41,791 bases of DNA. Origin: Oscillibacter sp. GTDB lineage: Bacteria > Bacillota > Clostridia > Oscillospirales > Oscillospiraceae. A program made the translations under genes and the position numbers. The stretch is from contig JAAVHF010000014.1 of NCBI GenBank assembly GCA_014799845.1, positions 11,312-53,102 of the forward strand, written 5' to 3'. Shown one piece after another: positions 1 to 9,588 of this stretch (the first letter of the stretch is position 1; every line of letters begins with the position of its first letter). The notes under the pieces were generated by a model. That model made no database searches. It worked only from the letters and a program-made list of their open reading frames with translations, and was not told the DNA's origin.

Positions 1-734
1 GTGTCCTCGTCCTCGCCCAGCTCGTGCTGCAAAAGGCGGATCTGCTCCCGGATGATGTGGTCCCGCTGGACCTCTCCCATCTCCCGGCGGATCTGGCCCT
101 CCAGCTCGTGCTCAAAGGACAGCACCTCCGCCTCCCGGGCCAGCAGTTCATTGACCTTCCGCAGCCGCTGCACGGGCCGCAGCTCTTCAAGAATCATCTG
201 CTTGTCCTGGTGGCGCAGCATGATGTTCTGGGCGATAAAGTCCGCCAGATGGCCGGGGTCCCGGTCATCCACGACGGCGGCGGTTATCTCGTCTCCCAGC
301 CGGGGAGCCAGGGAGGCGTACTCCGCGAAATTGGCATAGGTCTGCCGCAGCAGGGCCTCCAGCTGGTATTCGGAGATCCTGGCCTTGCTCTCCTCCAGGG
401 TCTGCACATGGCCCTGCAGATAGGGCTCCGACTGCCACAGCCGCCGCAGCTTCGCCCGGCTTTTGCCCTCCATGATGACCCGCACGGAGGCGTCGCCGAT
501 GCGGAGGATCTGCCGGATCACCGACATGGTGCCCACGGTATACAGGTCCCCCTCTCCCGGCTCGTCGGTAGCGGTCTCCCGCTGGGCCACCAGGAAAATG
601 TACTGGTCACAGTCCATGGCCCGTTCCAGGGCCCGGATGGAGATTTCCCGCTCCACGTCAAAGCTGAGCACGCAGCCCGGGAAGATAGTCAGCCCCCGCA
701 GGGCCAGTATCGGCATATTCAATGTTTCGTTCAT
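1..734 (-). CDS. lon: ATP-dependent protease Lon, N-terminal part (runs off window start)
   Basis: Minus-strand translation from ATG at 734: [53 protein letters not shown]...; typical Lon N-domain; follows tig-clpP-clpX. Not in the supplied ORF list because it is truncated. Confidence 0.93.
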   Translation of the reverse strand, partial: MNETLNMPILALRGLTIFPGCVLSFDVEREISIRALERAMDCDQYIFLVAQRETATDEPGEGDLYTVGTMSVIRQILRIGDASVRVIMEGKSRAKLRRLWQSEPYLQGHVQTLEESKARISEYQLEALLRQTYANFAEYASLAPRLGDEITAAVVDDRDPGHLADFIAQNIMLRHQDKQMILEELRPVQRLRKVNELLAREAEVLSFEHELEGQIRREMGEVQRDHIIREQIRLLQHELGEDED

Positions 735-842
735 TGCCACTTGCTTGTTCCTCCTTTCCCCGGCGGACGCCGGGCAGGGAAAAGGGGGGCAGTATCCCGC
801 CCCCCTCGTATCAGATCATGGTATGTGCCCATACGCCCGGCG

Positions 843-2117
843 TCAGGACGCCGGATTGGCCGCTGCGGGCGCTCCCTCGCCGCTGCGGACCAGGGTGGGG
901 CCGCATTCTCCGTTGGCGCAGGAGGGAGTGATCACCACCCGCTGCACCAGGGGATCGGAGGGGATGTCGTACATAATGTCCGTCAAGATCCCTTCCATTA
1001 CCGCGCGCAGGCCCCGCGCGCCAATGTTGCGCTCAATGGCTTTGTCGGCCACGGCCTCCAGGGCGCCGTCGGCAAAGCTCAGCTCCACGCCGTCATACCC
1101 CAGCAGCTTCCGGTACTGCTTCACCAGCGCGTTTTTCGGCTCGGTGAGGATGCGCACCAGATCCTCCCGGTGGAGAGAGTCCAGGGGCGCGATAATGGGC
1201 AGACGGCCCACCAGCTCCGGAATGATGCCGAATTTCAGCAGGTCGTGGGGCTGTACCTCCTTGAGGATCACGCCCACATCCCGGTCCTTCTTGCTCTGGA
1301 TGGGAGCGTCGAAGCCCAGGCCGCGCTTATCCGTGCGCCGCTCGATGATCTTGTCCAGGCCGTCGAAAGCGCCGCCGCAGATGAACAGAATGTTTTTGGT
1401 ATCGATCTGGATGAAGTCCTGGTGGGGATGCTTGCGGCCTCCCTGGGGCGGGACGTTGGCCACGGTGCCCTCCAGGATCTTCAGCAGGGCCTGCTGTACG
1501 CCCTCGCCGGACACGTCCCGGGTGATGGAGGTGTTCTCGCTCTTCCGGGCGATCTTGTCGATCTCGTCCACATAGATGATGCCGCGCTCCGCCAGTTCCA
1601 CGTCGTAGTCCGCCGCCTGGAGCAGGCGCAGCAGGATGTTCTCCACGTCGTCGCCCACGTAACCCGCCTCGGTGAGGGTGGTGGCGTCGGCGATGGCGAA
1701 GGGGACCTGCAAAATCCGGGCCAGGGTCTGGGCAATGTGGGTCTTGCCGCTGCCGGTGGGGCCGATCATGAGGATGTTGCTCTTTTGCAGCTCCACATCC
1801 TCGTCGCCGCCGAACTGGATGCGCTTATAGTGGTTGTAGACGGCCACGGAGAGGGCCACCTTGGCGCTGTCCTGACCGATCACGTACTGATCCATGATCT
1901 CCCGGATCTCCCGGGGCGTGGGCAGCTGCTCCGGCAGCTCCACCGGCGGGACGCCCGTATGGGGTCCCAATTCCTCCTCCAACAGACTCATGCACAGCTG
2001 CACGCACTGGTCGCAGATGCGGGCGTTGGCGCCCTGCAGCATCCGCCGCACCTCGCTCTCCCGCTTGCCGCAGAACGAGCAGCGCAGAGTCTTTTTCGGC
2101 TCGTCACTCATGGGCAT
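843..2117 (-). CDS. clpX: ATP-dependent Clp protease ATP-binding subunit ClpX
   Basis: Zinc-binding [15 protein letters not shown]...CDQCV, Walker [16 protein letters not shown], full-length 424 aa. Confidence 0.97.
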   Translation of the reverse strand: MPMSDEPKKTLRCSFCGKRESEVRRMLQGANARICDQCVQLCMSLLEEELGPHTGVPPVELPEQLPTPREIREIMDQYVIGQDSAKVALSVAVYNHYKRIQFGGDEDVELQKSNILMIGPTGSGKTHIAQTLARILQVPFAIADATTLTEAGYVGDDVENILLRLLQAADYDVELAERGIIYVDEIDKIARKSENTSITRDVSGEGVQQALLKILEGTVANVPPQGGRKHPHQDFIQIDTKNILFICGGAFDGLDKIIERRTDKRGLGFDAPIQSKKDRDVGVILKEVQPHDLLKFGIIPELVGRLPIIAPLDSLHREDLVRILTEPKNALVKQYRKLLGYDGVELSFADGALEAVADKAIERNIGARGLRAVMEGILTDIMYDIPSDPLVQRVVITPSCANGECGPTLVRSGEGAPAAANPAS

Positions 2118-2144
2118 TTTATCTTCTCCCGTTTCACAATGGTT

Positions 2145-2726
2145 TTATCTGGAATAGATGACCTTGTCAATGAGGCCGTACTCCTTGGCCTCCTCGGCGG
2201 TCATGAAGTTGTCCCGCTCGCAGTCGGCGGTGACGGTCTCCAGGCTCTGGCCGGTGTTGTCGGCCAGGATGCTGTTGAGACGCTTTTTGATGATCTCCAG
2301 CCGGCGGAGATGGATGGCCATGTCGGTGACCTGGCCCTTGGTCCCGGCGGAGGGCTGGTGGATCATAATTTCCGCATTGGGCAGAGCCAGACGCTTGCCC
2401 TTGGTCCCGGAGGACAGCAGGAACGCGCCCATGCTGGCCGCCATGCCCACACAGATAGTGGACACGTCGCACTTGATATACTGCATGGTGTCATAAATCG
2501 CCATGCCGTCGGTGACGGAACCGCCGGGGCTGTTGATATACAGCTGGATTTCCTTATCAGGGTCCTGGGCCTCCAGGTACAGCAGCTGGGCCACCACCAG
2601 ACTGGCGGTGGTCGCGTTTACCTCTTCCCCCAGGAAGATGATGCGGTCATTGAGCAGGCGGGAGAAAATGTCATAGGACCGCTCTCCCCGGTTGGTCTGC
2701 TCTACTACATATGGGACTAAACTCAT
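2145..2726 (-). CDS. clpP: ATP-dependent Clp protease proteolytic subunit ClpP
   Basis: [33 protein letters not shown]...[11 protein letters not shown]...MIHQP catalytic motifs. Confidence 0.98.
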   Translation of the reverse strand: MSLVPYVVEQTNRGERSYDIFSRLLNDRIIFLGEEVNATTASLVVAQLLYLEAQDPDKEIQLYINSPGGSVTDGMAIYDTMQYIKCDVSTICVGMAASMGAFLLSSGTKGKRLALPNAEIMIHQPSAGTKGQVTDMAIHLRRLEIIKKRLNSILADNTGQSLETVTADCERDNFMTAEEAKEYGLIDKVIYSR

Positions 2727-2877
2727 GATAAATACCTCTTAACGCGTTTTCAATCAGATGACAGCCTGCGTCACCGTGCGGAACGCCTGAAGTCGCATGG
2801 CACGGCAGAGCGAACCTGGCCGTCTGCCCAGGACCACACTATCATACCCAATTCAGGCAGAATTTAGTACAAAATCC

Positions 2878-4206
2878 TTACTCAGCGTCGGAAGCGTCCT
2901 CAGCGGGCTCCTCAGTCTTGAAGTCCTCGGGCTTCACGGCCACGGCGGAGGCGGTCACCAGATCGATGGCCTTGCCGCGGACCACCTGCTCCTTGACAAC
3001 GTCAGCCTCCATATACTTCTTCACGCTCTCCACATCCATGCCGTACTGGGAAGCCATCTTGGCGTACTCGGCCTCCACCTCTTCGTCGGTGGCCTCCAGG
3101 TTTTCGGCCTTGACAATGGCGCCGATAGCCAGTTCCATACGAACCTGGCCCGTGGCGGGGGCCTTGGCGTCCTCCAGCAGCTTCTCCTCGCTCATGTTGG
3201 TCATCTTCATGTACTGCTCGTAGGGGATGCCCTGGGACTGGATCTGCATGCGGAAGTTGTCCACAAACCGGTGAGCCTGATCCTCGATCATGGCGTCGGG
3301 AATCTCTGCCTCGATGTTCTCCGCCACCTTGGTCATGACGATGTCCTCAAAGGCGCGCTTGGCGGCATTTTCCCGCTCGCTCACCAGCTTCGTGCGTACG
3401 TCATTCTTCAGCTCGTCCAGGGTGTCGAACTCGGACACGTCCTTGGCGAACTCGTCGTCCAGGGCAGGAATTTCCTTGACCTTGATAGAGTTGACCTTTA
3501 CATGGAACACAACGGCCTTGCCGGCCAGATCGGCATGGTAATCCTCGGGGAAGGTGATGTCAATATCCTTCTCCTCGGTGATGGACATGCCGGCCACCTG
3601 GTCCTCAAAACCGGGGACAAAACTGCCGGAGCCGATTTCCAGGTCAAAGTTGTCGCTCTTGCCGCCGTCGAAGGGCACGCCGTCCAGGAAGCCCTCGAAG
3701 TCGATGTTGGCGATGTCGCCCTGCTGAACGGCGCGGTCGTCCACGCTGACCATGCGGCTGTTGCGGTCGGCCATCTCCTTCAGACGGTTCTCCACGTCCT
3801 CGTCGGTGACGTTGACTTCAGCCCTGGGGGCCTCGATGCCCTTGTACTGGCCCAGAGTGACCTCGGGGTACACCGCCACGGTGGCCTTGAAGGAGAAGCC
3901 TTCCTTGCCCACGTCCAGCAGCTCCACCTGGGGATAACCCACCACGCGCAGATCGGCCTCCTTCACGGCGTCGGCGTAGGCGTCGGGAAGGGCGTTGTTG
4001 ACAGCCTCTTCATAGAAGATGGCGGCGCCGTACATGTTTTCGATCATTTTACGGGGAGCCTTGCCGGGGCGGAAGCCGGGCATACGGATGCTCCCGCGCT
4101 GCTTTCTGTAGGCCTTCTCAACGGCAGCCTCAAAATCGGCGGCGCTCACCTCCACGGTCAGCGCGACCGTGCTTTTTTCAAGTTTTTCGCAGCTTTTAAC
4201 ACTCAT
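2878..4206 (-). CDS. tig: Trigger factor
   Basis: FRPGKAPRKMIE motif, FKBP-like middle domain, 442 aa; upstream of clpP. Confidence 0.96.
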   Translation of the reverse strand: MSVKSCEKLEKSTVALTVEVSAADFEAAVEKAYRKQRGSIRMPGFRPGKAPRKMIENMYGAAIFYEEAVNNALPDAYADAVKEADLRVVGYPQVELLDVGKEGFSFKATVAVYPEVTLGQYKGIEAPRAEVNVTDEDVENRLKEMADRNSRMVSVDDRAVQQGDIANIDFEGFLDGVPFDGGKSDNFDLEIGSGSFVPGFEDQVAGMSITEEKDIDITFPEDYHADLAGKAVVFHVKVNSIKVKEIPALDDEFAKDVSEFDTLDELKNDVRTKLVSERENAAKRAFEDIVMTKVAENIEAEIPDAMIEDQAHRFVDNFRMQIQSQGIPYEQYMKMTNMSEEKLLEDAKAPATGQVRMELAIGAIVKAENLEATDEEVEAEYAKMASQYGMDVESVKKYMEADVVKEQVVRGKAIDLVTASAVAVKPEDFKTEEPAEDASDAE

Positions 4207-4296
4207 TTTAACTTTCCTCCGTTTACTGTGGCCGTATACAGTCAGCCAACTAAAGATTATAGCATGTTAAATCAAAAATTTCCAGTACTTTTTTCC

Positions 4297-4983
4297 TTAA
4301 TCCAAGATTTTTTTCGGAACAAATTCCAGGTAATCCGCCGCCACCAGGTTATAGGCCACGCTTCCCACTGTTCCCTCGATGGCCCGCTTGTGCGTCGGGC
4401 CGTGGAGATGGCCGTAAAAGCACTGTTTTACGCCATATTCCTCTAATTTTTTAATGATCTCCGGGCACCGGTAGCCGGTATAGAGGGGAGGGTAGTGGAG
4501 AAAGGCGAGGATGGGCCTGTCCCCGGCGGCTTTCAGGGAGGCTTCCAGCCTCCCGACCTCCCGGTTGAGGATTTTTTCGTTATGGCCTGTTTGTTCTTCC
4601 TCATAGAACCAGCCTCTTGTGCCGCACAGGGCGTAGTCCCCATAGAAGAAGCAGTTGTTATGCAGGATGTCGATAGATGAAATCTCATTCTCCTCAAAGA
4701 ATTTTTTCATCTTTGCGGCGGTGTTCCACCAGTAGTCGTGGTTGCCTTTTAAAATAATCTTCCGTCCCGGAAGACTATCAATAAACTTGAAGTCCTCCCG
4801 GCTTTCTTCGAAGTCGATCCCCCAGGAGGTGTCCCCGCAGAGGACGGTCAGGTCGTCTTCTCCCAGGCGGGAGAAGGCGGCCTCAAGGCGGGCGGTGTGG
4901 TCCGCCCACCCCGGGCCGAAGATATCCATTGGCTTATTTACTTTTAACGAGAGGTGGAGGTCGCCGATGGCATAGAGGCCCAT
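4297..4983 (-). CDS. Metallophosphoesterase (calcineurin-like)
   Basis: MGLYAIGDLHLSL...LCGDTSWGID...LKGNHDYWW...YGHLHG. The ORF track extends to 5094 but the first ~37 codons lie in repeat A; start placed at the ATG at 4983. Confidence 0.9.
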   Translation of the reverse strand: MGLYAIGDLHLSLKVNKPMDIFGPGWADHTARLEAAFSRLGEDDLTVLCGDTSWGIDFEESREDFKFIDSLPGRKIILKGNHDYWWNTAAKMKKFFEENEISSIDILHNNCFFYGDYALCGTRGWFYEEEQTGHNEKILNREVGRLEASLKAAGDRPILAFLHYPPLYTGYRCPEIIKKLEEYGVKQCFYGHLHGPTHKRAIEGTVGSVAYNLVAADYLEFVPKKILD

Positions 4984-5004
4984 AGTCGATACTTCTTTCT
5001 TTTT

Positions 5005-5280
5005 GCGGCCCTGCGGGCCGCTCCACATGGTTTCTCGTCGACAGCCCGGGGCCTGCGCGGCCCCGGACCCCGCGCCTACTTTAAGTAAGAACAAAAAGTA
5101 GGCAAAAAGTCACTTAAACCTACGGTTTAAGAATCCCTCATTATTACGAGGGGTATTTGTTTTGCGCTCGTCCTGTAGTCCGTCCGGTCTAAACCGAGCT
5201 GGCCCCCGTGTATCGGGCGAAGCGTCTGTTTGAGGCCGTTGTCGGTAATCCCTACCGTATTGTCTTGGGTTCTCCCGGCG
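5005..5280 (+). repeat. Dispersed hairpin-arm element, copy A (type-1 arm + core + conserved peptide segment)
   Basis: H0 GCGGCCCtgcGGGCCGC (5005-5021), H1 CCGGGGCctgcgcGGCCCCGG (5046-5066), H2 CCTACTTT..AAAGTAGG (5075-5102), H3 CTTAAACCtacGGTTTAAG (5113-5131), core TTTTGCGCTCGTCCTGTAGTCCGTCCGGTC (5160-5189), peptide segment from GTG 5208. Confidence 0.85.
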
Positions 5281-5310
5281 TTCCGTTCGGACGACATCCC
5301 TGCGGGAATA

Positions 5311-5520
5311 TTACTCCGCCGGATACCATTCCAGTAAATCTCCGGGTTGACATTCCAGCATGTCGCAGATTGTATTTAGATTTTCAATTGTAAGCGTTGT
5401 TTCACCGTATCGTATTTTCTGGACTGTACTGGCTGAAAGTAATTTTTCCTTTTGCAGCCGATACGTTGTATATCCCACATTTTTTAATGCTTCTAATATG
5501 TTTATTTTGTATCGAATCAT
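5311..5520 (-). CDS. Small Xre/Cro-family HTH regulator (69 aa)
   Basis: MIRYKINILEALKNVGYTTYRLQKEKLLSASTVQKIRYGETTLTIENLNTICDMLECQPGDLLEW: canonical HTH_XRE layout. Confidence 0.85.
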   Translation of the reverse strand: MIRYKINILEALKNVGYTTYRLQKEKLLSASTVQKIRYGETTLTIENLNTICDMLECQPGDLLEWYPAE

Positions 5521-5529
5521 AAAATCCCC

Positions 5530-5558
5530 TTGACATGATTCTAAAATTAGATTATAAT
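5530..5558 (+). promoter_or_regulatory. Consensus sigma-A-type promoter for the 87-aa ORF
   Basis: TTGACA (5530-5535), 17-bp spacer, TATAAT (5553-5558). Confidence 0.8.
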
Positions 5559-5589
5559 CGAATCATCGAACGAAAAGGAGCATACCACG

Positions 5590-5853
5590 ATGAACGACTT
5601 AATGCAAACCCTATTTGACTACATAATTGACCATACGCTGGATGCCTACTGCCTGCAAACCAAACGCGCATCATACCAGGTCCAGCGGAACAGCGTCTAT
5701 GGGAAATTATGGGACCAACTAGCAGAGGACCAGAGGGAGTTGTTCGAGGAATACGATTACTTCACCAATAAAGTCCAGATGGAAGAACTGTACGCCATGT
5801 TTCTGGCGGCATTCGACCAGAGCGTTGCCCTGTCCCGCCGTCACACAGCCTAG
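5590..5853 (+). CDS. Small acidic hypothetical protein (87 aa), possibly DUF6809-like
   Basis: Strong promoter and AAAGGAG RBS upstream; MNDLMQTLFDYIIDHTLDAYCLQTKRASYQVQRN...LFEEYDYFTNKVQMEELYAMFLAAF. Family guess from overall pattern only. Confidence 0.7.
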   Translation: MNDLMQTLFDYIIDHTLDAYCLQTKRASYQVQRNSVYGKLWDQLAEDQRELFEEYDYFTNKVQMEELYAMFLAAFDQSVALSRRHTA

Positions 5854-5965
5854 ACCGATTCCCCGGCAACCGACCAGCGCAGAAAACCACGCTCAGAATC
5901 AATCCCCGCAAAAGGTAGGGACCTCCGACTGCATCCTATAATAGACGCAGAGCAGGCGAAACCGC

Positions 5966-6193
5966 ACCCGCAGTTCGGTTCAGACCGGACGGACTACAGG
6001 ACAAGCGCAAAACAAAATTCCCCCGTAGTAAGCGTCACCCTGTGGGTGACGCCCCAAGGGATTCTCAAACCGTAGGTTTGAGCGCGTTTTTGCCTACTTT
6101 TGCCGCGCGGCAAAAGTAGGCGCAGGGTCCGGGGCCGCGCAGGCCCCGGGGTATCGAATAGAAATCATGCGCCTGCCGCCGCGCAGCGGCGGC
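5966..6193 (-). repeat. Dispersed hairpin-arm element, copy B (type-1 arm + core, inverted relative to A)
   Basis: Reverse complement reads H0 GCCGCCGCtgcGCGGCGGC, ATTTCTATTCGATACC, H1 CGGGGCCtgcgcGGCCCCG, H2 CCTACTTTTGCCgcgcGGCAAAAGTAGG, H3 CTCAAACCtacGGTTTGAG, an extra GCGTCACCCacaGGGTGACGC hairpin, and the core (5983-6012). Confidence 0.85.
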
Positions 6194-6201
6194 ACGGAAA
6201 T

Positions 6202-7686
6202 TTATTTAAGGAACTGGAGCACCTTCTCCTCCATCAGATTCTTCTCGGTAACATCATCAAACCGGGGAGCCTTTCCCTTCAATGCCGCCAGCCGCGCCGG
6301 CGCGGCCACGCCGGTGCAATCCGCCATTTGCTCGATCCGGTCCACGCTGTTTTCAACGGGGACCTGTCCGATAGAGGAGAGCACACTGTCACAGAATTTA
6401 TAAGGACTCGCCGTGGAAACAAAAACGGCCGGCGTGTTATCGCCGCTTTCGCGGCGATAATCGGCAAGGACCTTTGCCGCCACAGCGGTGTGGGTGTCGA
6501 TCAGATACCCGTTTTTATACATCTCCGCGATGGTGGCGGAAGTCTCCTCCTCATTGCAGAAGCCGCCGTAAAAGACCTCCTGAATCCGTTTCTTCATCCC
6601 CGGCGTGACCTCATACCGCCCCGTCTGGGCAAGCTGCTCCATGTAGGAGCGCACCAGCTCGTCATTTTTGCCGCTCATGTCAAACAGCAGCCGCTCCAGA
6701 TTGCTGGAAATGAGAATATCCATGGAGGGGCTCATGGTGGCGTGGAAGGAGCGGTTGCGGTCATAGACGCCTGTCCGGATGAAATCCGTCAGTACATCGT
6801 TGCGGTTGGAGGCGCAGATCAGCCTGCCCACCGGCAGGCCCATCCGCTTGGCGTAGTAGCAGGCCAGGATGTTCCCGAAATTCCCCGTGGGCACGCAGAA
6901 GTTCACCGGCTGGCCCAGCTTGATCTCCTTGGCTTTGAGCAGATCACAGTAAGCGGAAATATAGTACACCACCTGGGGCAGGATACGCCCCCAGTTGATG
7001 GAGTTGGCGGAGGAGAGAAAATATCCCCGCTGGGCCAGCGTCTCCCGCATTTCCTCATCGGAGAAAATCCGCTTCACACCGTTCTGCGCGTCGTCAAAGT
7101 TGCCTTTGACGGCACATACGCCCACGTTGCCGCCCTCCTGGGTGACCATTTGCAGCTTCTGAATCTCGCTGACGCCGTTTTCGGGATAAAACACGAGAAT
7201 TTTGGTCTGATCCACGTCGGCGAAGCCCTCCATAGCGGCCTTGCCGGTGTCGCCGGAGGTGGCCACCAGGATGCAGGCGGTCTTTTTCTCGCGCGTCTCT
7301 CGCAGACTGGCGGTCAGCAGATGGGGCAGCATCTGCAAGGCCATGTCCTTGAAGGCGCTGGTGGGACCGTGCCACAGCTCCAGGCACCAGGTTTTACCGT
7401 CCACCTTCCGCAGCGGGGCCACGGCGGGATGGTCGAACTTCTCCGGACCGTAAGCCTTACGGGTAAACTCCTCCAGCTCTTCCGCCCGGAAGTTCTCCAG
7501 AAATTTCCCCATAATATACGCCGCCCGGCGCCGGTAGGACATGCCGCACAGCGCGTCCACCTCCAGGGCGCTGATGCCGGGGAAGCTGACGGGCGTAAAC
7601 AGTCCGCCGTCCCGGCTCAGGCCCGTGGCGATGGCCTGGGCGGCGCTTTTACGAAGGGTCTTATCTCGTGTGCTCAGATATTCCAT
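6202..7686 (-). CDS. thrC: Threonine synthase
   Basis: MEYLSTRDKTLRKSAAQAIATGLSRDGGLFTP...LELWHGPTSAFKDMALQMLP...ATSGDTGKAAMEGF. Confidence 0.95.
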   Translation of the reverse strand: MEYLSTRDKTLRKSAAQAIATGLSRDGGLFTPVSFPGISALEVDALCGMSYRRRAAYIMGKFLENFRAEELEEFTRKAYGPEKFDHPAVAPLRKVDGKTWCLELWHGPTSAFKDMALQMLPHLLTASLRETREKKTACILVATSGDTGKAAMEGFADVDQTKILVFYPENGVSEIQKLQMVTQEGGNVGVCAVKGNFDDAQNGVKRIFSDEEMRETLAQRGYFLSSANSINWGRILPQVVYYISAYCDLLKAKEIKLGQPVNFCVPTGNFGNILACYYAKRMGLPVGRLICASNRNDVLTDFIRTGVYDRNRSFHATMSPSMDILISSNLERLLFDMSGKNDELVRSYMEQLAQTGRYEVTPGMKKRIQEVFYGGFCNEEETSATIAEMYKNGYLIDTHTAVAAKVLADYRRESGDNTPAVFVSTASPYKFCDSVLSSIGQVPVENSVDRIEQMADCTGVAAPARLAALKGKAPRFDDVTEKNLMEEKVLQFLK

Positions 7687-7714
7687 AGTGTTTATCCTCC
7701 GGAAACGCGCCTTT

Positions 7715-8074
7715 TTAAAACGCGCCTGTGATATAGTTGATCTGCCGCCGTCCTCCGGCGCCGGCGGGGTAGACCTCGGCCACGTCGAACCGGCAGAGGC
7801 CGTCCCAGCCCGTCTGGGCCAGATACCAGCCCGCCGCGTCCCGCAGCTTCCGCTGTTTGGCGGGGGTAACGGCCTCCCGGGGAGGCGCGATGGCCTGCGG
7901 GGAGCGGGTCTTGACCTCCACGAAGCACAGAACGCCTTCCGCCGTCCGGGCGATCAGGTCGATCTCCCCCCAGCGGCAGCGGTACTGCCGCGCCTCGATG
8001 GTGCAGCCCTGCTTTTCCAGCATGGCCGCCACAGCGTCCTCGCCCCGGTCGCCCCGGCGCTTCCGCTCATTCAT
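7715..8074 (-). CDS. yraN: YraN family (UPF0102) endonuclease-like protein
   Basis: RRGDRGEDAVAAMLEKQG...WGEIDLIARTAEGVLCFVEVKTR. Confidence 0.92.
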   Translation of the reverse strand: MNERKRRGDRGEDAVAAMLEKQGCTIEARQYRCRWGEIDLIARTAEGVLCFVEVKTRSPQAIAPPREAVTPAKQRKLRDAAGWYLAQTGWDGLCRFDVAEVYPAGAGGRRQINYITGAF

Positions 8075-8705
8075 GGCGGGCGGCCTCCCACTTTTTCAGG
8101 AAGGTCAGCCGATGGATGGGGCTGGGGCCGTACTGGTCCAGCATCTGGTAGTGCAGCTTGGTACCGTAGCCCTTATGCTGGCTGAAGCGGTATTGCGGAT
8201 ATTTTTCCGCCATTTCCTCCATGTACCGGTCCCGGCTGACCTTCGCCAGGATGGACGCGGCGGCAATGGACGCGCTGCGCCCGTCGCCCTTGACCACGGT
8301 CTCATGGGGGGTGGAGATAGCGAAATGCTTCCCCTTGTCCCGGTTGCCGTCCACAAGCGCGTAGTCCGGAGCGGGGGAGAGCTGGTCGATGGCCAGCTGC
8401 ATGGCCTTCATCCGGGCGCTGAGGATGTCGGTGGCGTCGATCTCCTCCGGGGAGACGGAGGCTACCGACCACGCGACGGCCTGCTCCCTGATCTGGTCAA
8501 ACAGCAGTTCCCGCCGTTTGGGCGTTACCTGCTTGGAATCGTTGAGATAGGGTAATTCCAGCCCCCAGGGCAGAATCACCGCCCCGGCGTAGACCGGCCC
8601 TGCCAGAGGTCCGGCCCCCGCCTCGTCACAGCCGCAGATGAGGGTGAAGCCCCTCTCCCGCGCGGATTCTTCCAACTCCCACATGGGGAGGTTTTTTTTA
8701 TCCAT
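8067..8705 (-). CDS. rnhB: Ribonuclease HII
   Basis: ICGCDEAGAGPLAGPVYAGAVIL...LNDSKQVTPKRRE...VKGDGRSASIAAASILAKVSRD. Confidence 0.95.
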   Translation of the reverse strand: MDKKNLPMWELEESARERGFTLICGCDEAGAGPLAGPVYAGAVILPWGLELPYLNDSKQVTPKRRELLFDQIREQAVAWSVASVSPEEIDATDILSARMKAMQLAIDQLSPAPDYALVDGNRDKGKHFAISTPHETVVKGDGRSASIAAASILAKVSRDRYMEEMAEKYPQYRFSQHKGYGTKLHYQMLDQYGPSPIHRLTFLKKWEAARHE

Positions 8706-9573
8706 TTCGTTCCTCCGGCAGTTCCAGGGTAAACCTGCCCAGCCTGCCGCCCCGGAACTCGTCCAGGAGGATGCGGGCCATCCGCTCCGTGTCGATCTCG
8801 CCGCCCCGGATGACGAAGCCCCGCTTCCGTCCCGCCTTTATCAGCAGGTCATAGCCGGAATCCTCCTCGGAGACCTCCACCTTGTACCGGTCCAGCAGAG
8901 CCTGGGGATAGTGTTTCCCCAGATAGGCGGTCAGCCGGGAGGCCAGCTCCTCCAGATCGACGATCTCGTCCCGCACCGCGCCGGTGCAGGCCAGCCGGAA
9001 GCCCACCTCGGGGTCCTCAAACTTGGGCCACAGCATTCCCGGCGTGTCCAGCAGCTCCAGGCTCTGGTCCACCGGCACCCACTGCTTTGCCCTCGTCACG
9101 CCGGGGCGGTCCTCCGCCTTGGCGGTTTTCCGCTTGGCGACCTGATTGATAAAGGTAGACTTCCCCACGTTGGGGATACCCAGGATCATCACACGCAGCA
9201 TCCGTCCCGCCTGACCCTTTTCAGCGTAAGCGGACAGCTTGTCCGCCAGCAGCGTCCGCACGGCTGTGGGGAACTGCTTGACGCCCTGGCCCTGTTTGGC
9301 GTTGGCCTCCAGCACGGCGAAGCCCTTTCCCCGGAAGTAAGCGGACCACGCTTTTGTAGCCGCCGGGTCTGCCAGATCCACCCGGTTGAGGACGATGAGC
9401 CTGGGCTTATCCGCCGTCAGTTCCTCCACGTCCGGGTTCCGGCTGGAGAGGGGCACCCGGGCGTCCAGGATCTCGCACACGGCGTCCATGTGCCTGAGCT
9501 GGTCAGCGATCATCCGCCGGGTTTTGGCCATATGACCGGGGTACCACTGGATGTTCATGGCGCTTTCTTCCAT
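8698..9573 (-). CDS. ylqF: Ribosome biogenesis GTPase YlqF/RbgA
   Basis: NIQWYPGHMAKTRRMI, circularly permuted GTPase motifs (NRVDL, GIPNVGKSTFIN, DTPGMLWP). Confidence 0.94.
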   Translation of the reverse strand: MEESAMNIQWYPGHMAKTRRMIADQLRHMDAVCEILDARVPLSSRNPDVEELTADKPRLIVLNRVDLADPAATKAWSAYFRGKGFAVLEANAKQGQGVKQFPTAVRTLLADKLSAYAEKGQAGRMLRVMILGIPNVGKSTFINQVAKRKTAKAEDRPGVTRAKQWVPVDQSLELLDTPGMLWPKFEDPEVGFRLACTGAVRDEIVDLEELASRLTAYLGKHYPQALLDRYKVEVSEEDSGYDLLIKAGRKRGFVIRGGEIDTERMARILLDEFRGGRLGRFTLELPEERNG

Positions 9574-9588
9574 GTGTCCCCTCGTTTC

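Noticed and set aside
24-2720. 898-aa plus-strand ORF opposite clpX/clpP
   Set aside because: Antisense shadow ORF in GC-rich DNA; the minus strand carries unmistakable ClpX and ClpP and the plus-strand translation has no recognisable domain.
2797-4446. 549-aa plus-strand ORF opposite tig
   Set aside because: Antisense of trigger factor with skewed H/L/G/V composition; no independent support.
6100-7731. 543-aa plus-strand ORF opposite thrC
   Set aside because: Antisense shadow of threonine synthase; starts inside repeat B.
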